The position numbers and the translations under genes were made by a program. DNA of 40,804 nt. Origin: Candidatus Acetothermia bacterium (GTDB taxonomy: Bacteria > Bipolaricaulota > Bipolaricaulia > Bipolaricaulales > Bipolaricaulaceae). Where the stretch lies: contig PXEP01000100.1 of assembly GCA_003566155.1 (NCBI GenBank), positions 1-40,804 on the forward strand, read 5' to 3'. The notes under the pieces were generated by a model. That model was not told the DNA's origin. It was given only the letters and a program-made list of their open reading frames with translations, and did not search any database. Shown piece by piece: positions 8,258-16,406 of the stretch (its first letter is position 1; each line of letters begins with the position of its first letter).

Positions 8258-8677
8258 ATGGATGAAGGACGGGTGGATTTCGAGGAATTGCGTAAACTGT
8301 GCACGCTTCTTCGCGAAGAGGGCTTGTCCGAACTGACGGTGGAAGAAGAAGGGCGCCGCATCACACTGCGCCGCGTCCTGCGGGAGGCCCCGCACGGCCC
8401 GGCACCCGAAGAAGTCGCACACTCCGAAACAACTGAGGAGTATGTCCGATCTCCCGTGGTAGGCACCTTCTGGCAGAGGCCGGCCCCTGGCCAAGCTCCG
8501 TATGTATCGCCCGGGGACGAGGTGGAGCCAGGACGCGTCCTATGTGTCGTGGAGGCGATGAAGGTGATGAATGAAGTGCGCGCCGAGCGGCCGGGGATCA
8601 TCAGCGAGGTGTTGGTGGAGGATGGTGCACCGGTGGAATATGGACAGCCGCTGTTCGTACTCCGCCCCATCCACTAG
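8258..8677 (+). CDS. accB: Biotin carboxyl carrier protein of acetyl-CoA carboxylase
   Basis: A 139-aa BCCP. It carries biotin between the biotin carboxylase (AccC) and carboxyltransferase half-reactions that make malonyl-CoA for fatty acids. The C-terminal biotinyl domain has VRSPVVGTFWQRPAPG and the biotinylation motif VEAMKVMNEV (the lysine is modified). The N-terminal ~60 residues are a helical region and charged linker. The longer ORF from 8117 is rejected because the promoter -10 lies inside it. accC begins 2 nt after the stop. The carboxyltransferase genes accA and accD are absent from the window. Confidence 0.95.
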   Translation: MDEGRVDFEELRKLCTLLREEGLSELTVEEEGRRITLRRVLREAPHGPAPEEVAHSETTEEYVRSPVVGTFWQRPAPGQAPYVSPGDEVEPGRVLCVVEAMKVMNEVRAERPGIISEVLVEDGAPVEYGQPLFVLRPIH

Positions 8678-8679
8678 CC

Positions 8680-10008
8680 GTGGAGAAAGTACTGATCGCC
8701 AACCGGGGTGAGATCGCCCTACGAATCCTGGACGCGTGCCGAGAACGAGGGCTCAGTGCAGTAGCCGTATTCTCCGAACCAGAGCGGGAGGCGATGCATG
8801 CACGGGAGGCGGCGGAGTCGGTGTGTATCGGGCCGGCTGACCCCCGCCGCTCGTACCTGTCCGTCCCCGCGCTTATCGCCGCCTGCGAACTCACCAGGGC
8901 CGACGGACTGCATCCCGGATACGGTTTTCTCTCCGAAAGCGCAGATCTGGCTGAGATATGCGAAGCACACGACATCACGTTCGTAGGGCCTTCGCCGGAG
9001 GTCCTGTCCCGCGCGGGGGACAAGGCCGTAGCCAAGAGGATGGTGAAGGAGTCCGGCATCCCTGTGTTGCAAGGTTCGGAGCCCATTGCCTCGACGGCCG
9101 ACCTCAACGGAGCGGCCGACGAACTCGGGTTCCCTCTGCTTCTCAAGGCGGCAGCCGGCGGTGGCGGAAGAGGCATCCGGGTGGTGCGGCGGAGAGAGGA
9201 ACTGGCCCCGGCGTTTACGCGGGCCCAGGAGGAAGCCCTGGCCGCCTTCGGCGACAGACGCGTGTTCTTGGAAAGGTTCGTCCCTTCGCCACGCCACGTT
9301 GAGGTGCAGGTCCTCGGAGACACGTACGGAAACGTTGTCCACTGGGGAACACGGGATTGCACTGTACAACGCCGGCATCAGAAGCTGGTGGAGGAGGCCC
9401 CGGCCCCCGGACTGGAGCCGGAGCTGAGGGAGAAGCTTTCTCAGACTGCCGTATCGGCCGCCCGCGCCCTGGGATACGTGGGTGCAGGTACGGTGGAGTT
9501 TCTTATCGAAGGGAACCATTACTACTTCATCGAGATCAACCCGCGGATTCAGGTCGAGCACCCCGTGTCGGAGGTGCTCGTCGGAAGGAACTTGATCAGC
9601 GAACAACTGCGCATCGCCCAGGGCGAGGCGCTGGATTATCGGCAACGCCAGGTCGAGTTCTGGGGCCATGCGATCGAGTGCCGCATCAACGCCGAGGACC
9701 CATCACGAGATTTCATGCCGTCCTCGGGCAAGCTGTACGTACGGCAGCTGCCCGGCGGGATGGGGGTACGTGTGGATTCAGCCCTGTACCAGGGAATGCC
9801 TGTGCTTCCCTACTACGATCCGTTGCTGGCCAAGGTGATCGCGTTTGGCGAGACGCGCGAGGAAGCGCGGATCCGGATGTTCGCCGCGTTGGGCCGCTTC
9901 CAGGTCACCGGGGTGTCCACCAACCGCGAGCTTCTGATCGAGGTCGTCTCCCATCCCAACTTCGCCGCCGGGCGGGTGGGCACGGACTTCCTTGAGCGGA
10001 TGAGTTAA
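8680..10008 (+). CDS. accC: Acetyl-CoA carboxylase, biotin carboxylase subunit
   Basis: A 442-aa ATP-grasp enzyme that carboxylates the biotin on AccB using ATP and bicarbonate. Features: N-terminal KVLIANRGEIALRIL; glycine-rich ATP lid KAAAGGGGRGIRVV; EINPRIQVEHPVSE catalytic segment; and the C-terminal domain with ECRINAEDP and a STNRELL segment. Length is standard. The start is GTG 8680, two bases after the accB stop, so the pair is surely co-transcribed. It opens the long plus-strand cluster running through ffh and rpsP to lepB. Confidence 0.97.
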   Translation: MEKVLIANRGEIALRILDACRERGLSAVAVFSEPEREAMHAREAAESVCIGPADPRRSYLSVPALIAACELTRADGLHPGYGFLSESADLAEICEAHDITFVGPSPEVLSRAGDKAVAKRMVKESGIPVLQGSEPIASTADLNGAADELGFPLLLKAAAGGGGRGIRVVRRREELAPAFTRAQEEALAAFGDRRVFLERFVPSPRHVEVQVLGDTYGNVVHWGTRDCTVQRRHQKLVEEAPAPGLEPELREKLSQTAVSAARALGYVGAGTVEFLIEGNHYYFIEINPRIQVEHPVSEVLVGRNLISEQLRIAQGEALDYRQRQVEFWGHAIECRINAEDPSRDFMPSSGKLYVRQLPGGMGVRVDSALYQGMPVLPYYDPLLAKVIAFGETREEARIRMFAALGRFQVTGVSTNRELLIEVVSHPNFAAGRVGTDFLERMS

Positions 10009-10026
10009 GGAGCGTAGACTCCACCA

Positions 10027-11328
10027 GTGTTCGAGTCACTTACTGAACGGCTGAATCAAGTATTCCAGCAACTACGCGGCAAGGGCTACCTCACCGAGGA
10101 GGATGTCCGCGGCGGCCTGCGGCAGATCCGCCTTGCGCTGCTGGCAGCCGACGTCCACTACCAAGCCGTGCGGGACCTGCTGACCCAGGTGGAAACGGAA
10201 GCCACAGGCAAGCGTGTTCTGGAATCGCTGAGCCCCGGCCAACAGCTGTTGGCTGTAGTCCGCGAAAGTATGGTGCGGCTCATGGGGGAAGAGAGGAAAC
10301 CCCTGCGCCTCACCGGCCGGCCGGCCGTGGTGTTGTTGGTGGGCCCGGCCGGCGGCGGCAAGACGACCACGGCGGGCAAGCTGGCCAAACACCTGCAATC
10401 CCGGGGGAAGAAGGTGTTGCTGGTGTGCGCCGACCCGTACCGCCCTGCGGCGGCAGACCAGCTTTCAGCAGCAGCGGATAGGGTTGGCGTGGACTTCGCC
10501 TCCGCTGCCGCCGACCCGTTAGGCCAGACCAAACAAGCGATTCGCGAGACCCAACGCTCCCTACACGAAGTGCTGATCGTGGATACTCCAGGGGTTCCCC
10601 CGGGGGAGACGCCTGAACCGTTGCTGGGCGATTTGGTCCAGGAAACCCATTGCTCCGACGTAGTGCTCGTTTTGGACGCCTTGGTGGGCCAGGAAGCCGC
10701 CGGGATCGCCGAGAAATTCCTTCCCTTGGGGGTCACCGGGGTGGTGCTGTCCAAGCTGGACGGCGATGCACGAGGTGGCGCCGCGCTGTCGCTCCCTATG
10801 CGTACCCAACGCCCCATCGTATTTGTGGGAACAGGAGAGCGCCCGGAGGATCTAGAACCATTCCACCCCGAGCGGATGGCCGACCGTATCCTGGGACTGG
10901 GCGACTTGCAGGGGCTGGCCGAACAACTGCAGGAAGCAGGCGTGAAACAAGTGGACCAAGCACGGGTCCGGCAGGGCGCGCTCACGCTCGATGATTTTTT
11001 GGAACAGCTGCAGGCCATGAACCAGGCCGGCCCCATATCGCAGTTTCTGTCCCGCATCCCGGGAGTAAAACAACAGGACGTGGACGACCCGGAGATAGAA
11101 GACGAACTCAAGCGGGCACGGGCCGTCATCCAGTCTATGACCCTTGAGGAGCGACGTAAACCAAATATAATCGGGGCTAGCCGGAAGAGGCGCATTGCCC
11201 GCGGCTCCGGCACCACTGTCCAGGAGGTCAACCGTTTACTGTCGCAATACGAGGAGGCTCGCCGGCTGGCTCGCACGGTGGGGCGCCAACGGACACCTCC
11301 TGGAATGGGTAACCTAGGCTCGAGGTGA
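10027..11328 (+). CDS. ffh: Signal recognition particle GTPase Ffh (variant G3 motif)
   Basis: A 433-aa SRP54 homologue. It binds signal sequences and 4.5S/SRP RNA and docks with FtsY to deliver ribosomes to the membrane. N helical domain; G domain with G1 GPAGGGKTTTAGKLA (about 105-119), DPYRPAAADQL, G4 LSKLDGDARGG; then an M domain (FLEQLQAMNQAG.., IIGASRKRRIARGSGT). The G3 motif, nearly always DTAGR, reads DTPGV at residues 186-190 and is followed by PPGETPEP instead of the usual LHxDExL. The codons are unambiguous (GAT ACT CCA GGG GTT). GTG start, 18 nt after accC. The rest of the protein looks functional. Confidence 0.95.
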   Translation: MFESLTERLNQVFQQLRGKGYLTEEDVRGGLRQIRLALLAADVHYQAVRDLLTQVETEATGKRVLESLSPGQQLLAVVRESMVRLMGEERKPLRLTGRPAVVLLVGPAGGGKTTTAGKLAKHLQSRGKKVLLVCADPYRPAAADQLSAAADRVGVDFASAAADPLGQTKQAIRETQRSLHEVLIVDTPGVPPGETPEPLLGDLVQETHCSDVVLVLDALVGQEAAGIAEKFLPLGVTGVVLSKLDGDARGGAALSLPMRTQRPIVFVGTGERPEDLEPFHPERMADRILGLGDLQGLAEQLQEAGVKQVDQARVRQGALTLDDFLEQLQAMNQAGPISQFLSRIPGVKQQDVDDPEIEDELKRARAVIQSMTLEERRKPNIIGASRKRRIARGSGTTVQEVNRLLSQYEEARRLARTVGRQRTPPGMGNLGSR

Positions 11329-11331
11329 GAG

Positions 11332-11625
11332 ATGGCACTGAAGATTAGGCTTAAGCGTACGGGAAAGAAGAGGCAAGGAAGCTTTCGCATCGTGGTCGTT
11401 GACGGGGAAGCCAAGCGGGACGGTCGTTCGTTGGAGGAAATCGGCCACTACTTCCCCCACGCCGAACCGGCGGAAATCAACGTGGATCGAGACAGCGCGC
11501 TATCGTGGCTGAGCAAGGGCGCTCAGCCGACTCCCGCTGCCCGCAGACTGCTGGCCAAGCTGGGAGTCATGCAGGCGTGGCATGAACAAAGGCACAGCCG
11601 CCAACCCCAGCAAGACGCTGGTTGA
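11332..11625 (+). CDS. rpsP: 30S ribosomal protein S16
   Basis: A 97-aa S16. MALKIRLKRTGKKRQGSFRIVV and the GHYFPHAEP..INVDRDSALSWLSKGAQPTPAARRLL region are diagnostic. It binds 16S rRNA in the body of the small subunit. The ATG is preceded by GAGGTGAG inside the end of ffh's 3' region, 3 nt after the ffh stop. The last 44 bp overlap the KH-type gene. Confidence 0.97.
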   Translation: MALKIRLKRTGKKRQGSFRIVVVDGEAKRDGRSLEEIGHYFPHAEPAEINVDRDSALSWLSKGAQPTPAARRLLAKLGVMQAWHEQRHSRQPQQDAG

Positions 11626-11830
11626 TCTCGCCAAGTATCTGCTTAAGTCCATCGCGAGGGAACCTGAGCGGGCCAAGGTAGACCACGTGTGGACGGAGAA
11701 CATGGATCTCATCGTGCTTAGAAGCACGGGCAAGCGCCGTCTTCACCCCCGCGATGTGGACGCGGTGGCCCAGGTTGTGCAAGCGGTGGGAAAACATCTA
11801 GGCCGCGAGGCGATGGTAGACCACAAATGA
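11582..11830 (+). CDS. KhpA-position KH-like RNA-binding protein without a clear GxxG loop
   Basis: An 82-aa protein in the place normally held by khpA (YlqC), between rpsP and the tRNA-modification genes. The start resembles KhpA (TLVDLAKYLLKSIAREPERAKVDHV.., then MDLIVLRS). The expected type II KH signature, a GxxG loop such as IGRQGR after the second strand, is not visible; the region reads STGKRRLHPRDVDAVAQVV. It may be a degenerate KH fold with altered RNA binding. It overlaps rpsP by 44 bp and trmD by 4 bp (ATGA), so translational coupling is likely. The functional call rests mainly on position. Confidence 0.6.
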   Translation: MNKGTAANPSKTLVDLAKYLLKSIAREPERAKVDHVWTENMDLIVLRSTGKRRLHPRDVDAVAQVVQAVGKHLGREAMVDHK

Positions 11831-12504
11831 GGTTTGACATCGTCGCTATGTGGCCGGAGATGCTCGCCCCATACGCGAGCCGCGGGACACTGTGGGCAGC
11901 GCAAGAACGGCAGCTCATCGAGGTCCACCTCCACCGGCTGGAGACGTTCGCCCTCGCCGGGCGGCCGCTGGTGGACGATCGTCCGTTCGGAGGCGGGGCG
12001 GGTATGGTGATGCGCCCAGAGCCGTTCGCCCGGGCGATAGAGGCTATCGGCACCGAGGCAGGCACAAAGCCGTTTACGGTGCTTCTTTCGGCTCAAGGAG
12101 TGCGCCTCGATCAGAAGCTAGCCAGGGAGCTTGCCCACAAGCGAGCTCTGACGCTGCTCGCCGGCCGGTACGAGGGCGTGGATGAACGGGTGGCCCAGAT
12201 GTGCGATCTGGAAATCTCCATCGGGGATTATGTGTTGGCCGGGGGCGAGGTGGCGGCAGCTGTGATGTTGGAGGCGGTGGGGCGCATGGTGCCGGGGGTG
12301 GTAGGACGACACGAGTCGGCGGCCACCGACTCCTTCTTCTCTGGCCCTCTCCTGGGACATCCGCAGTACACACGACCCCGTACGTTTCGCAAGATGAGCG
12401 TCCCCGAGGTCCTTATTTCGGGGGACCACGAGAGAATAAGACGCTGGCGGGCCGTACAGGCGTGGCGTAAGACCCTCCGTCACCGACCGGATCTGGTGCA
12501 GTGA
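11827..12504 (+). CDS. trmD: tRNA (guanine-N1)-methyltransferase TrmD
   Basis: A 225-aa SPOUT-class enzyme that methylates G37 next to the anticodon, preventing +1 frameshifts. Diagnostic segments: MRFDIVAMWPEML at the start; DDRPFGGGAGMVMRPEP; AGRYEGVDERV; SIGDYVLAGGE (the trefoil-knot SAM pocket); GHPQYTRPRTF. Length is normal. It overlaps the KH gene (ATGA) and its stop overlaps the start of the next gene (TGATG). The usual upstream partner rimM is absent. Confidence 0.97.
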   Translation: MRFDIVAMWPEMLAPYASRGTLWAAQERQLIEVHLHRLETFALAGRPLVDDRPFGGGAGMVMRPEPFARAIEAIGTEAGTKPFTVLLSAQGVRLDQKLARELAHKRALTLLAGRYEGVDERVAQMCDLEISIGDYVLAGGEVAAAVMLEAVGRMVPGVVGRHESAATDSFFSGPLLGHPQYTRPRTFRKMSVPEVLISGDHERIRRWRAVQAWRKTLRHRPDLVQ

Positions 12505-13061
12505 TGTACATCGCCTTGCTGCATTTTCCGATGGTGAACCGCCGGGGGGAGGTGATGGCCACCGCGCTCACCAGCATGGACGTGCCGGACATCGCCCGCA
12601 CCGCCCGCACGTACGGGGCGCAGAGGTATTTCGTGGCCACGCCGCTTCCCTCACAGAGAAAGATCGCGGCCAGACTGCGGGATTTCTGGCTGGAGGAGGA
12701 CCGGGGCTCATCGCGCCGAGAAGCGATGGAACGCGTTCACGTGTGCGGAGATCTCGGTGACTGCTACGAGGAAATCTGCGCTCTGGAAGGCCGGCCGCCG
12801 TTGGTGCTTGGAACAAGTGCTCGGGATGGCTTACCCTATCCCCTGATCGACTGGAAAGAAGCTCGGGAAGCGTTCACAACACAGCCGGTGCTCATTTGCT
12901 TTGGTACCGGCCACGGGATGGCTGGTGAGCTTCTGCAGGCTTGCGATGGCATACTCCCACCCGTATGGGGGGGGACGGAATACAATCCCCTGTCCGTGCG
13001 AGCCGCGGTGGCGGTGGTCTTGGACCGGTTAAAAGGAGTCAATCATGGCAGGGATGGATGA
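12504..13061 (+). CDS. SPOUT-type RNA methyltransferase next to trmD
   Basis: A 185-aa protein of the trmD-linked SAM-dependent RNA methyltransferase family (Pfam PF09936 as I recall). Typical parts: MYIALLHFPMVNRRGEVMATALTSMDVPDIARTARTYG; the FVATPLPSQ strand; and a knot-like C-terminus with ICFGTGHGMAGELL and YNPLSVRAAVAVVLDRL. The RNA target is not established. ATG 12504 overlaps the trmD stop as TGATG; a GTG at 12501 is the alternative. The 3' end overlaps rplS by 17 bp. The same trmD-methylase-rplS order occurs in Thermotoga- and Aquifex-like genomes (from memory). Confidence 0.85.
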   Translation: MYIALLHFPMVNRRGEVMATALTSMDVPDIARTARTYGAQRYFVATPLPSQRKIAARLRDFWLEEDRGSSRREAMERVHVCGDLGDCYEEICALEGRPPLVLGTSARDGLPYPLIDWKEAREAFTTQPVLICFGTGHGMAGELLQACDGILPPVWGGTEYNPLSVRAAVAVVLDRLKGVNHGRDG

Positions 13062-13380
13062 TCTCATCCGCTCATTGGAGCAAGACCTTGTTAAGGAAGT
13101 GCCGGAGTTCGCTACCGGCGACATCGTACGCGTGTACGAACGTGTAACTGAAGGAACCCGGCAGCGTCTGCAGCCGTTCGAGGGCGTGGTCCTCAAGCGC
13201 TCCGGATCTGGGACGCGCGAGACGATGACGGTACGCAGAATCGCAGCCGGCGTGGGCGTGGAGCGCACGTTCCCCCTCCACCACAAGCTGGAGCGGATCG
13301 AAGTACTGAAACGAAACAACGTGCGGCAGTCGCGTCCGTATTGGCTGAGGAGGATATCACGGCTGCACAAGATCGGGTAA
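13045..13380 (+). CDS. rplS: 50S ribosomal protein L19
   Basis: A 111-aa L19, a bridge protein at the 30S-50S interface. PEFATGDIVRVYERVTEGTRQRLQPFEGVVLKR and the ending RPYWLRRISRLHKIG are typical. ATG 13045 has AAAGGAG six bases upstream, within the end of the methyltransferase gene. The final 40 bp overlap the longest reading of lepB. Confidence 0.97.
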   Translation: MAGMDDLIRSLEQDLVKEVPEFATGDIVRVYERVTEGTRQRLQPFEGVVLKRSGSGTRETMTVRRIAAGVGVERTFPLHHKLERIEVLKRNNVRQSRPYWLRRISRLHKIG

Positions 13381-14306
13381 GGCGGCGTTGGCCGCTGCGC
13401 CGCAAGCGCAAGGAATCCAAGCCCCCTTGGATCGTGCGCCTGTTGCGCCGGCGCGGGGTGCGCCTGTCCCGAAGGGCGGCGTGGGCCCTGGGCTGGCTGG
13501 AAACGCTGGTCGTGGCCGGGGCCGCAGCGGCACTGATCATCACATTCGTCACTGTACGCATGACCGTGCCCACCGGATCCATGGAGCCGACCATAATGCG
13601 GGGGGACTCGTTCTTCGTGGACCGCATCTCCTACTACTTTACCCAGCCGGACATCGGCGATGTGATCGTGTTTTGGCACTTGACCGAGGTACGGATAACG
13701 GACATCTCCCCGGGAAGCCCCGCCGATGAAGCGGGCCTACGGGAAGGCGATTGGCTCGTGCCTCCAGTGGCCGACATCTCACCGTTCACGCAGACCGGGT
13801 TGGCCGGAGAACCGGTGCCCTCTGTGCGCACGCTCCGGCGAAGGATCGAGGAGGCCCAAGGGGCGGCGCTAGAGGCTACCGTCTTGCGCGAGGGGGTAGG
13901 ACCGTACACCACCACGATGGAGGTCCCCGACGACGCCACCGATCTTTCCGGGCTGGGAATCAGAGCCTCCATCAGCCAGCAACGTTACGTAAAGCGCCTC
14001 ATAGCCACCGGAGGGCAGACGGTGGAACTCCGCAACGGTCAAGTGTGGGTTGACGGAGAACGCGTCGACGACTTTACCGACCACACGTACAGAGGAGATT
14101 TGCCACGTGTGCGCTACGGGGCGAGCCCGACCGAGGTTCCTGAAGGACACTACTTCGTGTTGGGGGACAACACCAATAATTCGTATGACTCCCGGTATTG
14201 GGGCTTCGTGCCGGTGGAAGAACTGATCGGCGCCCCGTTTTTCCGTGTGTGGCCGTTCGGTCGATTCGGCCCAATGAACGGCTATTTCTGGTCCTCCCGG
14301 TGGTGA
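13341..14306 (+). CDS. lepB: Signal peptidase I with an inserted PDZ domain
   Basis: A 321-aa membrane peptidase removing signal peptides from exported proteins. One transmembrane helix (about 51-73) is followed by the Ser box TVPTGSMEPTIMRGDS (Ser80), the Lys box RYVKRLIATGG (Lys218) and the GDNTNNSYDSRYWG box (275-288). Between the Ser and Lys boxes, about residues 116-205 form a PDZ-like module: VRITDISPGSPADEAGLREGDWLV.., later LRRRIEEAQGAALEATVLREG. This is absent from standard LepB. The start is uncertain: TTG 13341 is the longest frame but lacks a Shine-Dalgarno, and a GAGGAGG sits just inside it. It follows rplS, as in many genomes. Confidence 0.9.
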   Translation: MAEEDITAAQDRVRRRWPLRRKRKESKPPWIVRLLRRRGVRLSRRAAWALGWLETLVVAGAAAALIITFVTVRMTVPTGSMEPTIMRGDSFFVDRISYYFTQPDIGDVIVFWHLTEVRITDISPGSPADEAGLREGDWLVPPVADISPFTQTGLAGEPVPSVRTLRRRIEEAQGAALEATVLREGVGPYTTTMEVPDDATDLSGLGIRASISQQRYVKRLIATGGQTVELRNGQVWVDGERVDDFTDHTYRGDLPRVRYGASPTEVPEGHYFVLGDNTNNSYDSRYWGFVPVEELIGAPFFRVWPFGRFGPMNGYFWSSRW

Positions 14307-14382
14307 GGCAAGGGACTGAGTTACGGGGACTACAGCACTCGGGATGTGGGACGCAGGAGCCGCATCCCAAGGACCGACCCCT

Positions 14383-14388
14383 TATAAT
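14383..14388 (+). promoter_or_regulatory. -10 element for the nitroreductase gene
   Basis: A perfect TATAAT lies 19 nt before ATG 14408, in the 101-bp gap after lepB. No clear -35 is seen 16-18 bp upstream. The leader holds GGTGAGC as a plausible ribosome-binding site. Confidence 0.5.
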
Positions 14389-14407
14389 ACCGGCGGGTGA
14401 GCTATCT

Positions 14408-14905
14408 ATGAACACGCTATTGCAGGAGATCAAACGGCGTCGCACAGTACGGGCATTCCGTACCGATCCGGTGGAGGAAGACAAGATCCAAGCCATTCTG
14501 GATGCCGGCCGCTGGGCTCCCTCGGGGAAGAACACCCAGCCGTGGCGGTTCATCGTGGTCCGGTCGGAGGAAAAGCGTGCGGAACTAGGGCAGTTGGTAC
14601 CGCAGCGAAACATGATCGCCACGGCGCCGGTCACCATCGCCGTGCTCAAACACGTTCCCTCCGGGTACGACGAACTCAAAGATGCCCAAGGGATCGGCGC
14701 TTGCGCGCAAAATATGCTGCTTGCTGCCCACGCGCTGGGGCTGGGGGCGTGCTGGATCGGCCGAGCGCGCGACCCCGAACTGGAAGGCCTTCTCGGCGCA
14801 CAAGAGGATGAGGAATTGATGTTGCTTCTGCCCATCGGCTATCCGGCCGAGGAGCCCGGGGAGGGGAAGCGCAAACCACTGGAGGAGTTGTCGCGAACCC
14901 TCTGA
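14408..14905 (+). CDS. Nitroreductase-family flavoprotein
   Basis: A 165-aa member of the FMN-dependent nitroreductase family. MNTLLQEIKRRRTVRAFRTDPVEEDKIQAILDAGRWAPSGKNTQPWRF is the characteristic N-terminus with FMN-contacting Arg and Ser residues. The DAQGIGACAQNMLLAAHALGLGACWIG stretch and PIGYPAE end are also typical. Such enzymes reduce nitro compounds, quinones or flavins with NAD(P)H; the substrate cannot be assigned. It is on the short side, as in the compact subgroup. It has its own -10 and converges on trkH with only 10 bp between them, so no terminator can be recognised. Confidence 0.9.
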   Translation: MNTLLQEIKRRRTVRAFRTDPVEEDKIQAILDAGRWAPSGKNTQPWRFIVVRSEEKRAELGQLVPQRNMIATAPVTIAVLKHVPSGYDELKDAQGIGACAQNMLLAAHALGLGACWIGRARDPELEGLLGAQEDEELMLLLPIGYPAEEPGEGKRKPLEELSRTL

Positions 14906-14915
14906 CGGGTACAGC

Positions 14916-16406
14916 TTAACGCATACCTCCCACCAGGCCACGCAGGAGCATGATCACGGGGATGATCTCCAGCCGACCCACCCACATGCTGAAGCTGAGG
15001 ATCAGCTTGCCCGCGGTGGGCATCTCCGGATGGGTGATACCGGTCGTCAGGCCTACGTTGCCCTGCGCAGACGCCACTTCGAATATGACGTTGGCCAAGC
15101 CATGTTCGTTTCCCAGAACAACAGCCATAGCCACGATCCCCACGAGCAGGAACGCCACCCACAGGAATGTGATGGTCATCGCCTCCTCCAGCCTCCTCCA
15201 GGTTTCGTCCTCGGAGAACACATGGATCCCTATGCGGAAGGGAACAACAGCGTCGGGGGGCTTCAACGTCTTGCGCAGCTTCCAGCCCACCCCCTTAAGG
15301 AGCAGCAGGTACCGCATCACCTTGATGCCGCCGGTGGTGGACCCGGCGGCACCTCCGATGAACATGCCCACGGTGAGCATAAGCTTCGCTGCGTCGGACC
15401 ATTCGCGAATCGAAGTCGATTGGAACCCGGTACAGGTCATGGCGGAGAAATACTGAAACACGCCCTGGCGGAACGCTGTTCCCGGCAGGACACGCAACGT
15501 CCCCTCCAGGCTGACAAGGAGCGCTCCACATACCAAAAAGCCCACAAACCACTTTGTCTGCACATCGCGCATGTAGCTGCGCAGGCCGTGTTGCGTGGCC
15601 CGGTAGTGGACGGCAAAGCTTACCGCGCCGGCCACCATGATCACCAGAAGCAGGACCTCTATCGCAACCGATTGGTAATGCCCGATCGAATCGGGCCACA
15701 GGGTAAACCCCCCGGTGGCGATGCCGGTCATCCCGTGGTTGACCGCCTCCCACATGGGCATCCCCGCCAACCAGAGTGTCAGCACACTTCCCCCGGTAAA
15801 CAACAGGAATATCCACCAGATCGTTCGCACGGTGGACACCACCGATGGATGGATCTTCTCGGTCCGGGCCTCCGCTAGGTACAAGGTCATCGTGGCCCGA
15901 CCCGGTCCGGCGATGAGCGTGAGCATGAGCACGATGACCCCTACACCCCCGATCCACTCGGTAAACGATCGCCACCACTGCAACGAGTGGGGAAGGAGAT
16001 CGGGGCGCATGGCCATGGTGAGGCCGGTACTGGTGAACCCCGACATGGCCTCAAAAAAGGCGGCGGTGAAGTCCGCATACGGCAGAGGAGTCCCCGTCGA
16101 CAACTGGGAAACAAGGTAGAGCGGCAGCGCGCCCAACACCGCCACCAACAGCCATCCCACGGCGGCGATGATCAGCGCGTGGTGCAGTCCGACATCACCC
16201 GCATGCCGACAGGGAAAATACAACGCGGCCGCCAAACCCGCCGCGACAAGCGCCGTCAGGGCAAACGGCCCCACGGCGTTCCATTCGGCGAACCACGCCG
16301 CCACGGGAATGGACAAGGCGGTCATCAAAGCCACCATAGCCGCCAGGTGCCCCAGCGCCCGGAGAACAACCTGGAGCTCGGCTAGGAATACCCGTTCAGC
16401 CCGCAA
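14916..16406 (-). CDS. trkH: Trk-type potassium transporter, membrane subunit
   Basis: A 496-aa polytopic membrane protein of the TrkH/KtrB superfamily that forms the K+ (or Na+/K+) permeation path. It has about ten hydrophobic segments and four filter-like P-loops: MSGFTSTGLTMA, GMTGIATGGFTLW, AMTCTGFQSTS and AQGNVGLTTGI. The cytoplasmic loop carries GGAAGSTTGGIKVMR, a conserved gating segment. The start is TTG at 16406, overlapping the trkA stop by 11 bp; no better start is near. Together with TrkA it makes a complete uptake system. Confidence 0.95.
   Translation of the reverse strand: MRAERVFLAELQVVLRALGHLAAMVALMTALSIPVAAWFAEWNAVGPFALTALVAAGLAAALYFPCRHAGDVGLHHALIIAAVGWLLVAVLGALPLYLVSQLSTGTPLPYADFTAAFFEAMSGFTSTGLTMAMRPDLLPHSLQWWRSFTEWIGGVGVIVLMLTLIAGPGRATMTLYLAEARTEKIHPSVVSTVRTIWWIFLLFTGGSVLTLWLAGMPMWEAVNHGMTGIATGGFTLWPDSIGHYQSVAIEVLLLVIMVAGAVSFAVHYRATQHGLRSYMRDVQTKWFVGFLVCGALLVSLEGTLRVLPGTAFRQGVFQYFSAMTCTGFQSTSIREWSDAAKLMLTVGMFIGGAAGSTTGGIKVMRYLLLLKGVGWKLRKTLKPPDAVVPFRIGIHVFSEDETWRRLEEAMTITFLWVAFLLVGIVAMAVVLGNEHGLANVIFEVASAQGNVGLTTGITHPEMPTAGKLILSFSMWVGRLEIIPVIMLLRGLVGGMR

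Noticed and set aside
10158-11414. 418-aa minus-strand ORF
   Set aside because: It is antisense to ffh and rpsP; composition is Ser/Pro-rich as expected for a shadow frame.
14339-14368. Hairpin GGGATG..CATCCC before the nitroreductase gene as a riboswitch or terminator
   Set aside because: The stem is 6 bp with a long loop and no T-run; it is not convincing.
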